DNA of 26,103 bases from CAZDAM01 sp964503595 (GTDB taxonomy: Bacteria; Muiribacteriota; UBA6191): the NCBI GenBank assembly GCA_964503595.1, contig CAZDAM010000047.1, forward strand, positions 1 through 26,103, given 5' to 3'. Positions 16,433-24,046 of the stretch are shown here, piece by piece. Numbering within the stretch: the stretch's first letter is position 1; each line of letters opens with the position of its first letter. Below the pieces are notes generated by a model. The model was not told the DNA's origin, did no database searches, and saw nothing but the letters and a program-made list of their open reading frames with translations. The position numbers and the translations under genes are program-made.

Positions 16433-18616
16433 ATGAAATTCATGCTCAAATGCTTTCTGCCTGCCAGACTTTGCCTGTTAATTCCTCTGTTCTTTCTTCA
16501 TTTTTATGGAGTTTTTGCGGGTGAAGGCAGAACCAGGGTTGGACTTGCCCTAAGTGGAGGGGCAGCCAAGGGATTTGCCCATGTTGGGGTTCTCAAGGTT
16601 CTGGAGGAAGAGGGGATTCCCGTTCACGTTCTCTCCGGGACAAGTATCGGCTCCATCATCGGGGGAATGCATGCGGCCGGATATTCCGCCCAGAGAATTG
16701 AAAAAGAGCTTCTGGCACTGGATTGGGAAAGGATCTTCAAGGATGTTCCGGATCGTTCCGAACTTCTTCTGGAAGACAAGGAACAGTTTGATCGTTACAT
16801 CGTGACTCTGCCTCTGAAAAACCGCAAGGTAGTGCTTCCTACCGGTCTATATGCCGGGCAGAGATTGATGGAGCTTCTGGGCCGGCTGGCCTGGCCGCTG
16901 CAGGACAAGAAGGGCTTTCAGGATTATCCGATTCCTTTCGGTTCACTTGCGACCAACCTTGAAACCGGGAAGGCCCATCTGATTCAGTCTGGTGCCCTGC
17001 ATGACGCCATGCGGGCCAGTATGGCGATTCCCACCGCTTTTACTCCCTGGAAAATCGATGATCAGGTGTATGCCGATGGTCTTCTGGTTCGTAATCTTCC
17101 GGCTCAGGATGCTTTGGACATGGGGGCTGATTTTCTGATTGGAGTGGATGTTGGCGCACCATTGTTCAAGAAGGAAGAGCTTGACAGCATTCTGATGATT
17201 TTTGAACAGTCCATCAGTATTCCTGCCGCCGAAGCCAATGTCGAGCAGATGAATCTTTGTGATGTTTACATCAAGCCCGATCTGGATGGAATTCCCCGTA
17301 CCGATTTTACCCGGGTTAAGGATTTTATCGGGCGTGGAGAAGAGGCGACTCGCAAAATCCTGCCGGAACTGAAAAAGAAGCTTCAGGAAATGGGGGTTGT
17401 TCTGAAGCGTGAAGAAGCTCAAACTCCGGATGAAAACCGTGAATACCAGATCGATCAGATTGAGGTTGTCGGGCTTGAAAATCTGCAGAAAGAGTATGTC
17501 CTTCAGGAAACCGGCCTGAAGTTTCCTTCTTCAATGAGCTGGGACATGGTCGAAAGGGCGATTCATCGCCTCTATAACACGGCATTTTTTGATGTTGTGA
17601 CTTATGGTATCCGGGGCAATACCCTGACTTTCAAGGTGGAAGAAAAAAACCTGGCTGCCCTTGGGGTTGGCATTCGGTATGATTCCCAGCAAAGAGCTTC
17701 CATCTTTGCCAATGTCACGGCCCGCAATGTGGGGTTTCGCAATTCACGTACCAGTGTGGATATGCGCCTTGGGACCGAGAATCAGCTGAAACTGGAATCC
17801 ACATTCTTCCAGTTTATCAACCGCCAGTGGCGTACCGGGATCAAATCGACCCTGGAGTATCGGGAGCTGGACTACAAATCCAATTTTGTCGGTGGAGGCC
17901 CCAAGAATGAGAACGAATATGATCTGTTTTCCGCCGAGGTGATGTTTGCCACGATTCGTCGACGGGCGACCGGGCTTGGAATTGGGGTGAGTGCTGAGGT
18001 TCTGTCACGGGTTGAGGATAGCCTGAAGCTTCCTGGGGAGCGCCAGAGTACGGAGGATTTCGGATTGGTCGCTCACTGGCGCAAGGATACCCTGAATGAA
18101 ACCCAGTTCCCGGATCGGGGTGAATTTGCCGAATTCAAGCTTGTGAAGGTGAATGAGGGAACAGCTTCAGATTCAGACTACAGCTTTATGTGGGGAATTT
18201 GGCAGCGCTTCTTTGAATTTTCCGAACGATTGGCCTTCAGTCTTGGCTGGAAGTTTTCCCGTCTGAGCGGAAAGGATACTCCGATGCATCGCAACGCATA
18301 CCTGGGGGGCTTTGAGCCTTTTCGTGAGCCCGCGGGTTTTGTCGGCCTTCGCTGGAGAGACCGGTATGCCGCCAATATGCAGGCGGCTCAAATGGGCCTT
18401 CATTATCGCCTGAGTCAGGACATGCTGCTTCAGCTTCGGCATAACGAGGGAAATGTGGCGGATGATGCAGACGATCTGTATGCCCGCTCCAACTGGCTCA
18501 AAGGCACGGGTTTGAGCGTGATCAAGGATACTCAGGCCGGGCCTTTGGAGGTTGGCATCTCCCGAAGTTCTACCGAACGCTTCTACTCCTGGATTGCTCT
18601 GGGCTTTCGCTTCTAG
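16433..18616 (+). CDS. Patatin-like phospholipase, PlpD-type (type Vd) autotransporter
   Basis: 727 residues from the ATG at 16433 (an ATG at 16442 is also possible), close to the length of Pseudomonas PlpD (about 728). A signal peptide covers about 1-29. The patatin domain has the oxyanion loop SGGAAKG (41-47), nucleophile GTSIG (Ser71) and the catalytic DG pair (Asp215-Gly216). A single POTRA-like segment (about 337-403, EYQIDQIEVVGLENL) precedes a 16-strand BamA-like barrel (about 405-727) that ends in ALGFRF with a terminal Phe, as outer-membrane barrels do. Type Vd proteins carry a lipid hydrolase (phospholipase A) to the cell surface or medium. No ribosome site stands out at this start. 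Confidence 0.88.
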   Translation: MKFMLKCFLPARLCLLIPLFFLHFYGVFAGEGRTRVGLALSGGAAKGFAHVGVLKVLEEEGIPVHVLSGTSIGSIIGGMHAAGYSAQRIEKELLALDWERIFKDVPDRSELLLEDKEQFDRYIVTLPLKNRKVVLPTGLYAGQRLMELLGRLAWPLQDKKGFQDYPIPFGSLATNLETGKAHLIQSGALHDAMRASMAIPTAFTPWKIDDQVYADGLLVRNLPAQDALDMGADFLIGVDVGAPLFKKEELDSILMIFEQSISIPAAEANVEQMNLCDVYIKPDLDGIPRTDFTRVKDFIGRGEEATRKILPELKKKLQEMGVVLKREEAQTPDENREYQIDQIEVVGLENLQKEYVLQETGLKFPSSMSWDMVERAIHRLYNTAFFDVVTYGIRGNTLTFKVEEKNLAALGVGIRYDSQQRASIFANVTARNVGFRNSRTSVDMRLGTENQLKLESTFFQFINRQWRTGIKSTLEYRELDYKSNFVGGGPKNENEYDLFSAEVMFATIRRRATGLGIGVSAEVLSRVEDSLKLPGERQSTEDFGLVAHWRKDTLNETQFPDRGEFAEFKLVKVNEGTASDSDYSFMWGIWQRFFEFSERLAFSLGWKFSRLSGKDTPMHRNAYLGGFEPFREPAGFVGLRWRDRYAANMQAAQMGLHYRLSQDMLLQLRHNEGNVADDADDLYARSNWLKGTGLSVIKDTQAGPLEVGISRSSTERFYSWIALGFRF

Positions 18617-18673
18617 GGGGGCAGACCCGTAGGCATTCCCCGAATCCTCATAAGCAGTCTGAGTCTGAGCCGC

Positions 18674-18710
18674 AAAAAAAGTCCCGACTCATTCAATGAG
18701 TCAGGACTTT
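18674..18710 (-). terminator. Intrinsic terminator of the tRNA operon
   Basis: Read on the - strand: a long stem AAAGTCC-TGACTCAT / ATGAGTC-GGGACTTT with a short loop, running straight into a T7 tract (complement of A18674-18680). It lies just after the second tRNA-Glu and may also slow transcription coming from the patatin gene. Confidence 0.85.
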
Positions 18711-18715
18711 GAAAA

Positions 18716-18788
18716 TACTCCCAAGGGGATTCGAACCCCTGTATTCGCCGTGAAAGGGCGACATCCTAGGCCACTAGACGATGGGAGC
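18716..18788 (-). tRNA. tRNA-Glu (UUC), copy 2
   Basis: 73 bases with a full cloverleaf. The acceptor arm GCTCCCA pairs with TGGGAGT, the anticodon loop is CCTTTCACG (UUC), and the T arm is CAGGGGTTCGAATCCCCT. It resembles E. coli tRNA-Glu. CCA is not encoded and must be added. Identical over all 73 bases to the copy at 18815-18887. Confidence 0.95.
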
Positions 18789-18814
18789 GTCTGGGACACA
18801 TATTTTTTTCGGAG

Positions 18815-18887
18815 TACTCCCAAGGGGATTCGAACCCCTGTATTCGCCGTGAAAGGGCGACATCCTAGGCCACTAGACGATGGGAGC
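18815..18887 (-). tRNA. tRNA-Glu (UUC), copy 1
   Basis: Identical to the copy at 18716-18788 and separated from it by a 26-base spacer. It follows the Ile tRNA in the same - strand transcript. CCA is not encoded. Confidence 0.95.
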
Positions 18888-18901
18888 AGGCCGAAAAAGC
18901 A

Positions 18902-18974
18902 TGGGTCTACAAGGATTTGAACCTTGGACCAATCGATTATGAGTCGACTGCTCTAACCGCTGAGCTATAGACCC
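18902..18974 (-). tRNA. tRNA-Ile2 (CAU anticodon, lysidine type)
   Basis: 73 bases. The acceptor GGGTCTA pairs with TAGACCC, with an A discriminator and no encoded CCA. The anticodon loop is CTCATAA. CAU could be Met, but the D arm and variable region (AGCGGTTAGAGCAG, CGACTCATAATCG, TTGGTC) match tRNA-Ile2, whose C34 is changed to lysidine by TilS so that it reads AUA. First tRNA of the operon. Confidence 0.88.
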
Positions 18975-18996
18975 ATCCTCCAACTGGACGGGCCTG

Positions 18997-19025
18997 ATAA
19001 TATCAGTGGGCATGAGTACTGTCAA
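18997..19025 (-). promoter_or_regulatory. Promoter of the tRNA operon
   Basis: On the - strand: perfect TTGACA (complement of 19020-19025), 17-base spacer, TATTAT (complement of 18997-19002). Transcription would start about 15 bases before the tRNA-Ile2. Confidence 0.85.
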
Positions 19026-19116
19026 TTGATTTTTAAATTCCCGTCACTTTTTTGGTTTTTTCGCCTGATTTTTCAAAAAATTTGCATTTGGATTAAAAAA
19101 AGATCCTGGCAAAACC

Positions 19117-19144
19117 TTGACGCTTGTTGGGACTGCCTTAAGAT
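19117..19144 (+). promoter_or_regulatory. Probable promoter of the C25 peptidase gene
   Basis: TTGACG (19117-19122), 16-base spacer, TAAGAT (19139-19144). It lies after an A/T-rich stretch (19025-19110) that could act as an upstream element, and leaves a leader of about 35 bases containing AAAGGAA before the ATG. The sequence between here and the tRNA promoter holds no gene. Confidence 0.5.
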
Positions 19145-19185
19145 GATTGCCGCATCTTTCACAAAGACAATAGAAAGGAATCAAG

Positions 19186-21246
19186 ATGACTTTTCGTTCG
19201 AATATCCTTAAGGGCGCGGTCAGCACTGTGAAGAAAGCTCAGCGTCCTCTGTTCCTGTCCGGGGTTTTTGGTGTTCTGGCTGCTAGCAGCTTTGCGGAAT
19301 GGCAAACTCTGGATCGTAGCGGCGGCAACAAAATCGGCTACAGTGTCAGGGCTGACCGCCAGGCAAATCAGGCCGTTACCGTCACCGTTCCGGGGTATTC
19401 CCTCGAAACCAAAGTTGTAGACGGAAAAACCTACAGTGTAGTGACTGTACCAGAATACCCAGGCATGACAGAAGCGGGAAATCCTGATGTTCCCCGTGTT
19501 GCAGCCAACTTCCTGATTCAGGATGGCCAGGTTCCTAACGTCACCGTAATGAGTGATGATTATGTGGATATTAAGCTGGAGCATCCCCTGATTGCTTCCA
19601 AGGGGCACCTGACTCGTGATATTTCTCCTGATTCCGTACCTCTGACCTTTTCTGAAGTGTATGAAAAAGATGCGTTCTACCCCAACGATGTTCTGGCCTC
19701 TGTTTCTGAGCCTTTCACCATCCACAATATTGATGGTGTGAACATTCACTTCAATTTCTTCCAGTACAATCCTGTGACTCAGACTCTGAGAATTCACAAG
19801 AAAGTGGAACTGAGCCTGGAAAGCACTTCTCCAAACCGCTTTGTGGTACAGAAGCAGGTTCCATCCTTTGTCAGTAACATGCTGCAGGACAGCTTCATCA
19901 ACTTTGAAGCTGTAGCTCCTGCCATGAGAATGGAAAAAGCCAGTGAGTCCGGTCGTATGGTCATCATCTGTTATGATGATTTCACCGAAGAAATGGCTCC
20001 ATTTGTAGAGTGGAAAAGAAAAAGCGGTCTGGATGTCAAAATGGTGAAGATGTCTGAGGTCGGAAGCACTGCTGAAGACATCAAGGCTTTTGTTCAGGCC
20101 GAATTTGATGCCGGTAACCTGAGCTATCTGCACTTGGTTGGTGATGTGGAGCAGATTCCGACTCTGCGCGGAACAGTGGAAAGAGCCCACTCCGATCAGT
20201 CCTATGGCCTTCTGGCCGGTGATGACTGGTATCTGGATATCATCGTTTCCCGCTTCTCGGCCCAGACAGCTGACAAGGTTGCCTATCAGGTTGCCAAAAC
20301 CGTCAATTATGAATCCAATCCGGATGTCAATGGAGACTGGTACGCCAAAGGTGTAGGCATTGCTTCCAATGAAGGCAATCCAAAAGACTGGGAATATGCG
20401 AACACGCTGCGTGATGGTCTGATGGCCTTCACCTACACCGAAATCGATCAGATCTATGACCCAAAAGGTAACCGCCAGATGGTGGCCGATGCCGTGAATA
20501 ACGGTCGTTCCGTCATCAACTACATTGGTCACGGCAGCAGCACTGCCTGGGTAAGCTCAGGTTTCAGTACCTATGATATTCCCAAGTTGACCAACGGTAA
20601 TATGCTCCCTTATATCTGGAGCGTTGCATGTGTGAACGGGGCGTTTGCCGGTTCCCGTGAAAGCTTTGCTGAGGCCTGGCTGAATGCTGGTGGAGAAGAC
20701 GATGTCAAGGGCGCTGTAGCTGTAGCTGCTGCTTCCACAAATATGCAGTGGGTTCCACCTCTGCACTGGCAGGCTCGGCTCAATCTGGAGCTTCTGCCCG
20801 CGAAGAACGACCGCACATTCGGTGGTCTGTCCCTGGGTGGTATGAGCGCAATTGCCGAGAAATACGGCCCGACTTCGAAAAGCTTCAAAATGTTTGTGGA
20901 GCAAACCAATAACTTTGGTGACGGTTCCCTCATGGTTCGTTATGAGAAACCAGCCGCAGCTTCCTTGAAAAACGTGAGCTATGAGCGCAATGGCATGCTG
21001 AATGCAAGCGTTGTCACTGAAGGAAACCGGGCTGCTTCCGGTCTGACTGTAACGGTTTATGACAAATCCATGAACATCTTCACAGTGAAGAAAACTGACG
21101 ATATGGGCAATATCAACATCGATTTTGATGGGGCCAATGCTTCCGAACTTTACATGACTGTAACCGGAAACAATATCGTGCCAATCGTGGATCACAAAAT
21201 CCGCGATGCCCGCAGCACAAACTTTGAAAAACTCTATAACGAGTAA
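19186..21246 (+). CDS. Secreted C25 (gingipain-type) cysteine peptidase
   Basis: 686 residues. A long N-terminal export signal (hydrophobic core about 22-36, ending near SSFA) is followed by a propeptide-like region (to about 240). The catalytic domain has LHLVGDVEQIPTLRG, then the caspase-like dyad: NYIGHGSS with His449 and WSVACVNGAF with Cys482. C25 peptidases are extracellular Arg- or Lys-specific endopeptidases. The last ~100 residues form an Ig/carboxypeptidase-regulatory-like domain (GLTVTVYDKSMNIFT, NINIDFDG). I see no typical type IX secretion sorting domain, and it is unclear how the protein crosses the outer membrane. Codons differ from the neighbours (more GGT, CGT, GAA and AAC), as in a highly expressed gene. 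Monocistronic, with its own terminator. Confidence 0.87.
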   Translation: MTFRSNILKGAVSTVKKAQRPLFLSGVFGVLAASSFAEWQTLDRSGGNKIGYSVRADRQANQAVTVTVPGYSLETKVVDGKTYSVVTVPEYPGMTEAGNPDVPRVAANFLIQDGQVPNVTVMSDDYVDIKLEHPLIASKGHLTRDISPDSVPLTFSEVYEKDAFYPNDVLASVSEPFTIHNIDGVNIHFNFFQYNPVTQTLRIHKKVELSLESTSPNRFVVQKQVPSFVSNMLQDSFINFEAVAPAMRMEKASESGRMVIICYDDFTEEMAPFVEWKRKSGLDVKMVKMSEVGSTAEDIKAFVQAEFDAGNLSYLHLVGDVEQIPTLRGTVERAHSDQSYGLLAGDDWYLDIIVSRFSAQTADKVAYQVAKTVNYESNPDVNGDWYAKGVGIASNEGNPKDWEYANTLRDGLMAFTYTEIDQIYDPKGNRQMVADAVNNGRSVINYIGHGSSTAWVSSGFSTYDIPKLTNGNMLPYIWSVACVNGAFAGSRESFAEAWLNAGGEDDVKGAVAVAAASTNMQWVPPLHWQARLNLELLPAKNDRTFGGLSLGGMSAIAEKYGPTSKSFKMFVEQTNNFGDGSLMVRYEKPAAASLKNVSYERNGMLNASVVTEGNRAASGLTVTVYDKSMNIFTVKKTDDMGNINIDFDGANASELYMTVTGNNIVPIVDHKIRDARSTNFEKLYNE

Positions 21247-21259
21247 TTGAAGCTGGATA

Positions 21260-21289
21260 GGGGCTCGCATCATAATCTGATGCGGCCCT
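21260..21289 (+). other. Stem-loop downstream of the C25 gene
   Basis: CGCATCA / TGATGCG forms a perfect 7-bp stem with a 5-base loop, extended by G-rich and C-rich flanks with one mismatch. There is no T tract, so it is more likely an mRNA-stabilising 3' structure ahead of the true terminator. Confidence 0.4.
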
Positions 21290-21313
21290 TAGCCATCCCT
21301 CTGGCAGAAAAGA

Positions 21314-21346
21314 AAAAGCCGTCCGGATTCGGATGGCTTTTTTTTT
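21314..21346 (+). terminator. Strong intrinsic terminator (bidirectional)
   Basis: GCCGTCCG / CGGATGGC forms an 8-bp stem with one G-T pair and a GATT loop, followed by T9. On the other strand the same stem is followed by T5 and further T residues, so it can also end the LON-domain operon coming from the right. Confidence 0.9.
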
Positions 21347-21366
21347 CCAAGGGCTATTTTCCGGAT

Positions 21367-21682
21367 TTACACTGAACTGAAATGGGCAAAGGGTTTACCG
21401 GTTTCCTCTAGTTCATTCAGAGGGCGGAAAATAGCAGGGTTCTCAAATTCAGCCCGGAGTTTCTGAACCTTTTGGTTTTCAGGGGCATCCTGACTGGCCT
21501 GTTCACTACGATTCAAAAATTATCCAGATAACTTCCATCTGAGGGCTCTGCATAAGCTGATGGATGTTTTGGATTGCCAGGCCAAGTTCTTCCGGAGTTG
21601 GAACATGAATCTTGAGGAGGCCCCTGAGCGTCTGTTCCTTTCCCTCTTTGGAACGGCAGTAAACGATTGCGCAGACAGGCGT
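21367..21682 (-). pseudogene. Decayed small gene downstream of the LON-domain gene
   Basis: Two adjoining - strand frames look strongly coding. The first runs from an ACG at 21682 (an AAGGAG at 21692-21687 stands 4 bases ahead) through AIVYCRSKEGKEQTLRG and LGLAIQNIHQLMQ to a TAG at 21506. The second continues after a T5 run (about 21516-21520) as NRSEQASQDAPENQKVQ, EFENPAIFRPLNELEE and GKPFAHFSSV to a TAA at 21367. Removing one T gives a 104-residue protein. No ATG, GTG or TTG opens the first frame; ACG sits exactly where ATG should be. Two lesions favour a pseudogene. The ribosome site overlaps the LON-gene stop, so it was coupled to that gene. No known family recognised. Confidence 0.65.
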
Positions 21683-21690
21683 ACGGCTCC

Positions 21691-22314
21691 TTAGAACACG
21701 TGAATGCCTTGAGACTGTTCAGCGATTTTGTCCTGAACCTGATCCGACATGAACTGGATCATTTCATCGACTCTTTTGCCAATATTGAGGCTTTGCAGAA
21801 TATCCTGCTTGTGCGGTGCATTTTCCATGAAATAGTGGGCACAGAAATTGGAAAGAATTGCTGGATCCGTGATGAAGGCAACAGCCTGAAGCATGGCTTC
21901 TGGCTGGGAATTGGTCAGGAAGATATAGCGCTTGACCAGCTTGGAGAGCTTGAGGGCTGAGTTTTCAGCCTGGTTGCGGCTTTCATAATAGTCCTGAAGA
22001 TAGTGTCCTTCGGCGTAAACAATCGGCTGGGTGGTCGGGCAGTTCTCAATGAAGAATTTCCTCAAACCGCGGATGGTGATCTGAACCATACCGTTGTCAG
22101 TCTGTTCGATTTCTTCCAGGCGAACCAGACAACCGACCTGGTGAAAATACTCTCCGTCCTCAAGCATCAGGGAGGTGATGAATTCCCCGTTGCTTCGGGA
22201 GGTTTCACCCAGGAGGCCCTGGACGTAAGGATCATTGGTCTGAATCGCTGTAATCAGGTGGGGAAACATCACGAGGTTGTAGAGAGGGAGGACTGGGTAG
22301 GTGTGCTGAGACAT
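21691..22314 (-). CDS. Stand-alone LON substrate-binding domain protein
   Basis: 207 residues from the ATG at 22314, preceded by AAGGAG at ideal spacing; a longer in-frame reading to 22686 has no such site and runs antisense through the next gene. The start HTYPVLPLYNLVMFPHL is the classic N-terminal LON motif, followed by VGCLVRLEEIEQTDNGMVQITIRGLRKF, then a helical part. There is no AAA+ or Ser-Lys protease domain. Such stand-alone LON-domain proteins are common, probably bind substrates or partners, and are poorly characterised. The decayed gene at 21367-21682 lies directly downstream. Its start is only 32 bases from the divergent membrane-protein start, so the promoters must overlap the genes. 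Confidence 0.88.
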   Translation of the reverse strand: MSQHTYPVLPLYNLVMFPHLITAIQTNDPYVQGLLGETSRSNGEFITSLMLEDGEYFHQVGCLVRLEEIEQTDNGMVQITIRGLRKFFIENCPTTQPIVYAEGHYLQDYYESRNQAENSALKLSKLVKRYIFLTNSQPEAMLQAVAFITDPAILSNFCAHYFMENAPHKQDILQSLNIGKRVDEMIQFMSDQVQDKIAEQSQGIHVF

Positions 22315-22346
22315 GCTTGCTCCTTCGTTCAGAGAGGAATTTCCCC

Positions 22347-23711
22347 ATGATATACTACGAGCCCGGATTTTTCTCAGAGCAGGTAGGGATGCGTTTTCTT
22401 CGGCTGTGGTTCTTTTCCTTTCGGGATGGACTCCACTGGTTTTCAAGTCGTTTTGGTGAATTGGGCTCGGCCTGGCGTCTTCTTTTGGTCCGAAACCTGT
22501 GTTCAGCGACTTTGAATACGGGTTTGGGTCTTTATGTGACAGCTTGCTTCCTGAAGCTTTTTGCTGTACCTGAACCCTCTCTTCCGGTGGGGGCGGTTCT
22601 GCTTTGGTTTCCTTTGTTTCTGCTACCCTATTTTCAGAAAAAACGTCTGGATAGAGCCATTCTCGAAGTTGTGAAAAACCCTTCACTCGGCTTTGCTGAG
22701 GCTTTTTCCCGGGCAGATATGCGGAATCTTCAAGTGGAAGAGAATCCTGGGATTTCTGAGCCTCTGGCCCGCCTGTTTACCTTTTTCGGAGGTAAGGATC
22801 AGAAGGTTCTCCAGCAATTGCAGCCACAGTGGACGGAGCTTCAGGAACGTCTTCGGGAAAAGGGCTCAAGGGCAGGGCTGTGGTCAGGCCTTCTTGCTCT
22901 TCAGTCTTTTTTTCTTCTGGGAGGATTCCAGGCAGAAGGGCCGGCCTCTATGAGTGCGGCGGCGGCCTTGATGGCCTCACTGGTTTCGGCTACTTTCAGG
23001 CTTGTTTACCGGGGTGGGGGAGAGTGGTATCTCAGGCGTCTGGTTTTTCTGGGAGCCCAGAATCCGCAGGCAGTTGAGAATAGTGTTCGTGATTTTCATG
23101 CCTTTCACCGGGTCCAGCAATGGCCGGTTGCAGGAATTCTGCGCGAAGACTGGCTGATTGGGCTGGGCTTTTTTCTTTGGTGGCTTCCCTTCTGTTTTTT
23201 GCTGGGAATGTTCTTTCCTGGATTGCCCCGTTTTGTTGCTCTGATCGGCTGCCTGCTTCTGCCGTTTTTACATTTCTTCATCCAGGATTCCCGGCTTTTT
23301 CATTCTCTAAGAGCAGTTTCAGACAGGGCGAATAGTGGTGTGCCCTTTTTTGTTTTTGGCTGGCTGGGCTGGGGTTTCTCGGGCCTTTTTGGGCTGGATT
23401 TCTGCTTTCAGGTCTTGGGGGCTGGTGTTTTCCCTCTTTCTGAGGAAGCTCTCCCGATTCTGGAAATGCTTCAGAAGGGAAAAAATCTGGGGCTTTTCCT
23501 GCTTTTTCTGATCTGTCTGGGGCTTTTTTCTCTGCCCGGTGTCCATGAGACTCTTGGTCGGGGCAGGAAGCTTGGGGTCGGTCTTTTGCTGACTCTTGCC
23601 GGGTTTTCTTTTGTTACTTCGATATTGCAGTTGATATGGCTTGCACCGCTGACTCCTGTTCTGGAACTTACCGCAGCTGTGCTTGGTTTTCGTATGAAGG
23701 AAAAGGGGTAG
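22347..23711 (+). CDS. Multi-pass membrane protein, unknown function
   Basis: 454 residues from the ATG at 22347, with an AGAGGA site 8 bases ahead; an in-frame ATG at 22389 is an alternative. I do not recognise the family. About eight to ten hydrophobic segments are visible, including GLGLYVTACFLKLFAV, VGAVLLWFPLFLLPYF, LWSGLLALQSFFLLGGF, LIGLGFFLWWLPFCFLLGMF, FVALIGCLLLPFLHFFI and LGLFLLFLICLGLFSL. A soluble stretch of roughly 90 residues (about 105-195) lies between the second and third segments. It ends 2 bases before the next gene, so it heads a three-gene cluster. Confidence 0.7.
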   Translation: MIYYEPGFFSEQVGMRFLRLWFFSFRDGLHWFSSRFGELGSAWRLLLVRNLCSATLNTGLGLYVTACFLKLFAVPEPSLPVGAVLLWFPLFLLPYFQKKRLDRAILEVVKNPSLGFAEAFSRADMRNLQVEENPGISEPLARLFTFFGGKDQKVLQQLQPQWTELQERLREKGSRAGLWSGLLALQSFFLLGGFQAEGPASMSAAAALMASLVSATFRLVYRGGGEWYLRRLVFLGAQNPQAVENSVRDFHAFHRVQQWPVAGILREDWLIGLGFFLWWLPFCFLLGMFFPGLPRFVALIGCLLLPFLHFFIQDSRLFHSLRAVSDRANSGVPFFVFGWLGWGFSGLFGLDFCFQVLGAGVFPLSEEALPILEMLQKGKNLGLFLLFLICLGLFSLPGVHETLGRGRKLGVGLLLTLAGFSFVTSILQLIWLAPLTPVLELTAAVLGFRMKEKG

Positions 23712-23713
23712 AT

Positions 23714-24046
23714 ATGGCCAGAAAGGCGATTCCTTTCAAGCTTCGGGAATTTCTGGAGCGCCAGATTGTCAGAGGCAGTCGGGGATATGAATCGGTAGAG
23801 ACGGTGTTGGGTCAAGTCGAGGAAGAAACCCTGAGGGACTTTCTGGAATGGTACGAAAACTCGGTTCGGGATACCCTTTTGACCTCGGTTGGAGAGACTT
23901 CCCAGAAGGGTTTTGACTATCTGCTCAAGGGTGCAAAGCAGGAAGAAGACAGTCGGGATTTGAGTTCTCTTGCTGCCAGTCTCAAGGACGAAGAGCCGAC
24001 AACATCTCTTTTGGATCTGATTCAGGGAAAACCCGATGAGTCCTGA
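23714..24046 (+). CDS. Hypothetical 110-residue protein
   Basis: Begins MARKAIPFKLREFLERQI, 2 bases after the membrane-protein stop; a longer reading to 23636 would run inside that gene. The protein is mostly helical and acidic, with a basic first ten residues and a probably disordered Glu/Ser-rich tail. No signal peptide or membrane segment is seen and no family is recognised. Its end overlaps the crotonase start by 11 bases, suggesting co-translation. Confidence 0.7.
   Translation: MARKAIPFKLREFLERQIVRGSRGYESVETVLGQVEEETLRDFLEWYENSVRDTLLTSVGETSQKGFDYLLKGAKQEEDSRDLSSLAASLKDEEPTTSLLDLIQGKPDES

Noticed and set aside
18696..18920. A 74-codon + strand ORF with repeated KGIRTPVFAVKGRHPRPLDD segments
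   Set aside because: It is the antisense reading of the two tRNA-Glu genes, a well-known false protein. The repeat is the tRNA duplication.
19159..20532. A 457-codon - strand ORF opposite the C25 peptidase
   Set aside because: A shadow of a biased-codon gene: the peptidase on the other strand has clear catalytic motifs, signal peptide, promoter and terminator.
22315..22686. N-terminal extension of the LON-domain protein to 22686
   Set aside because: It is antisense to the membrane-protein gene, low in complexity, and a perfect ribosome site supports the start at 22314.
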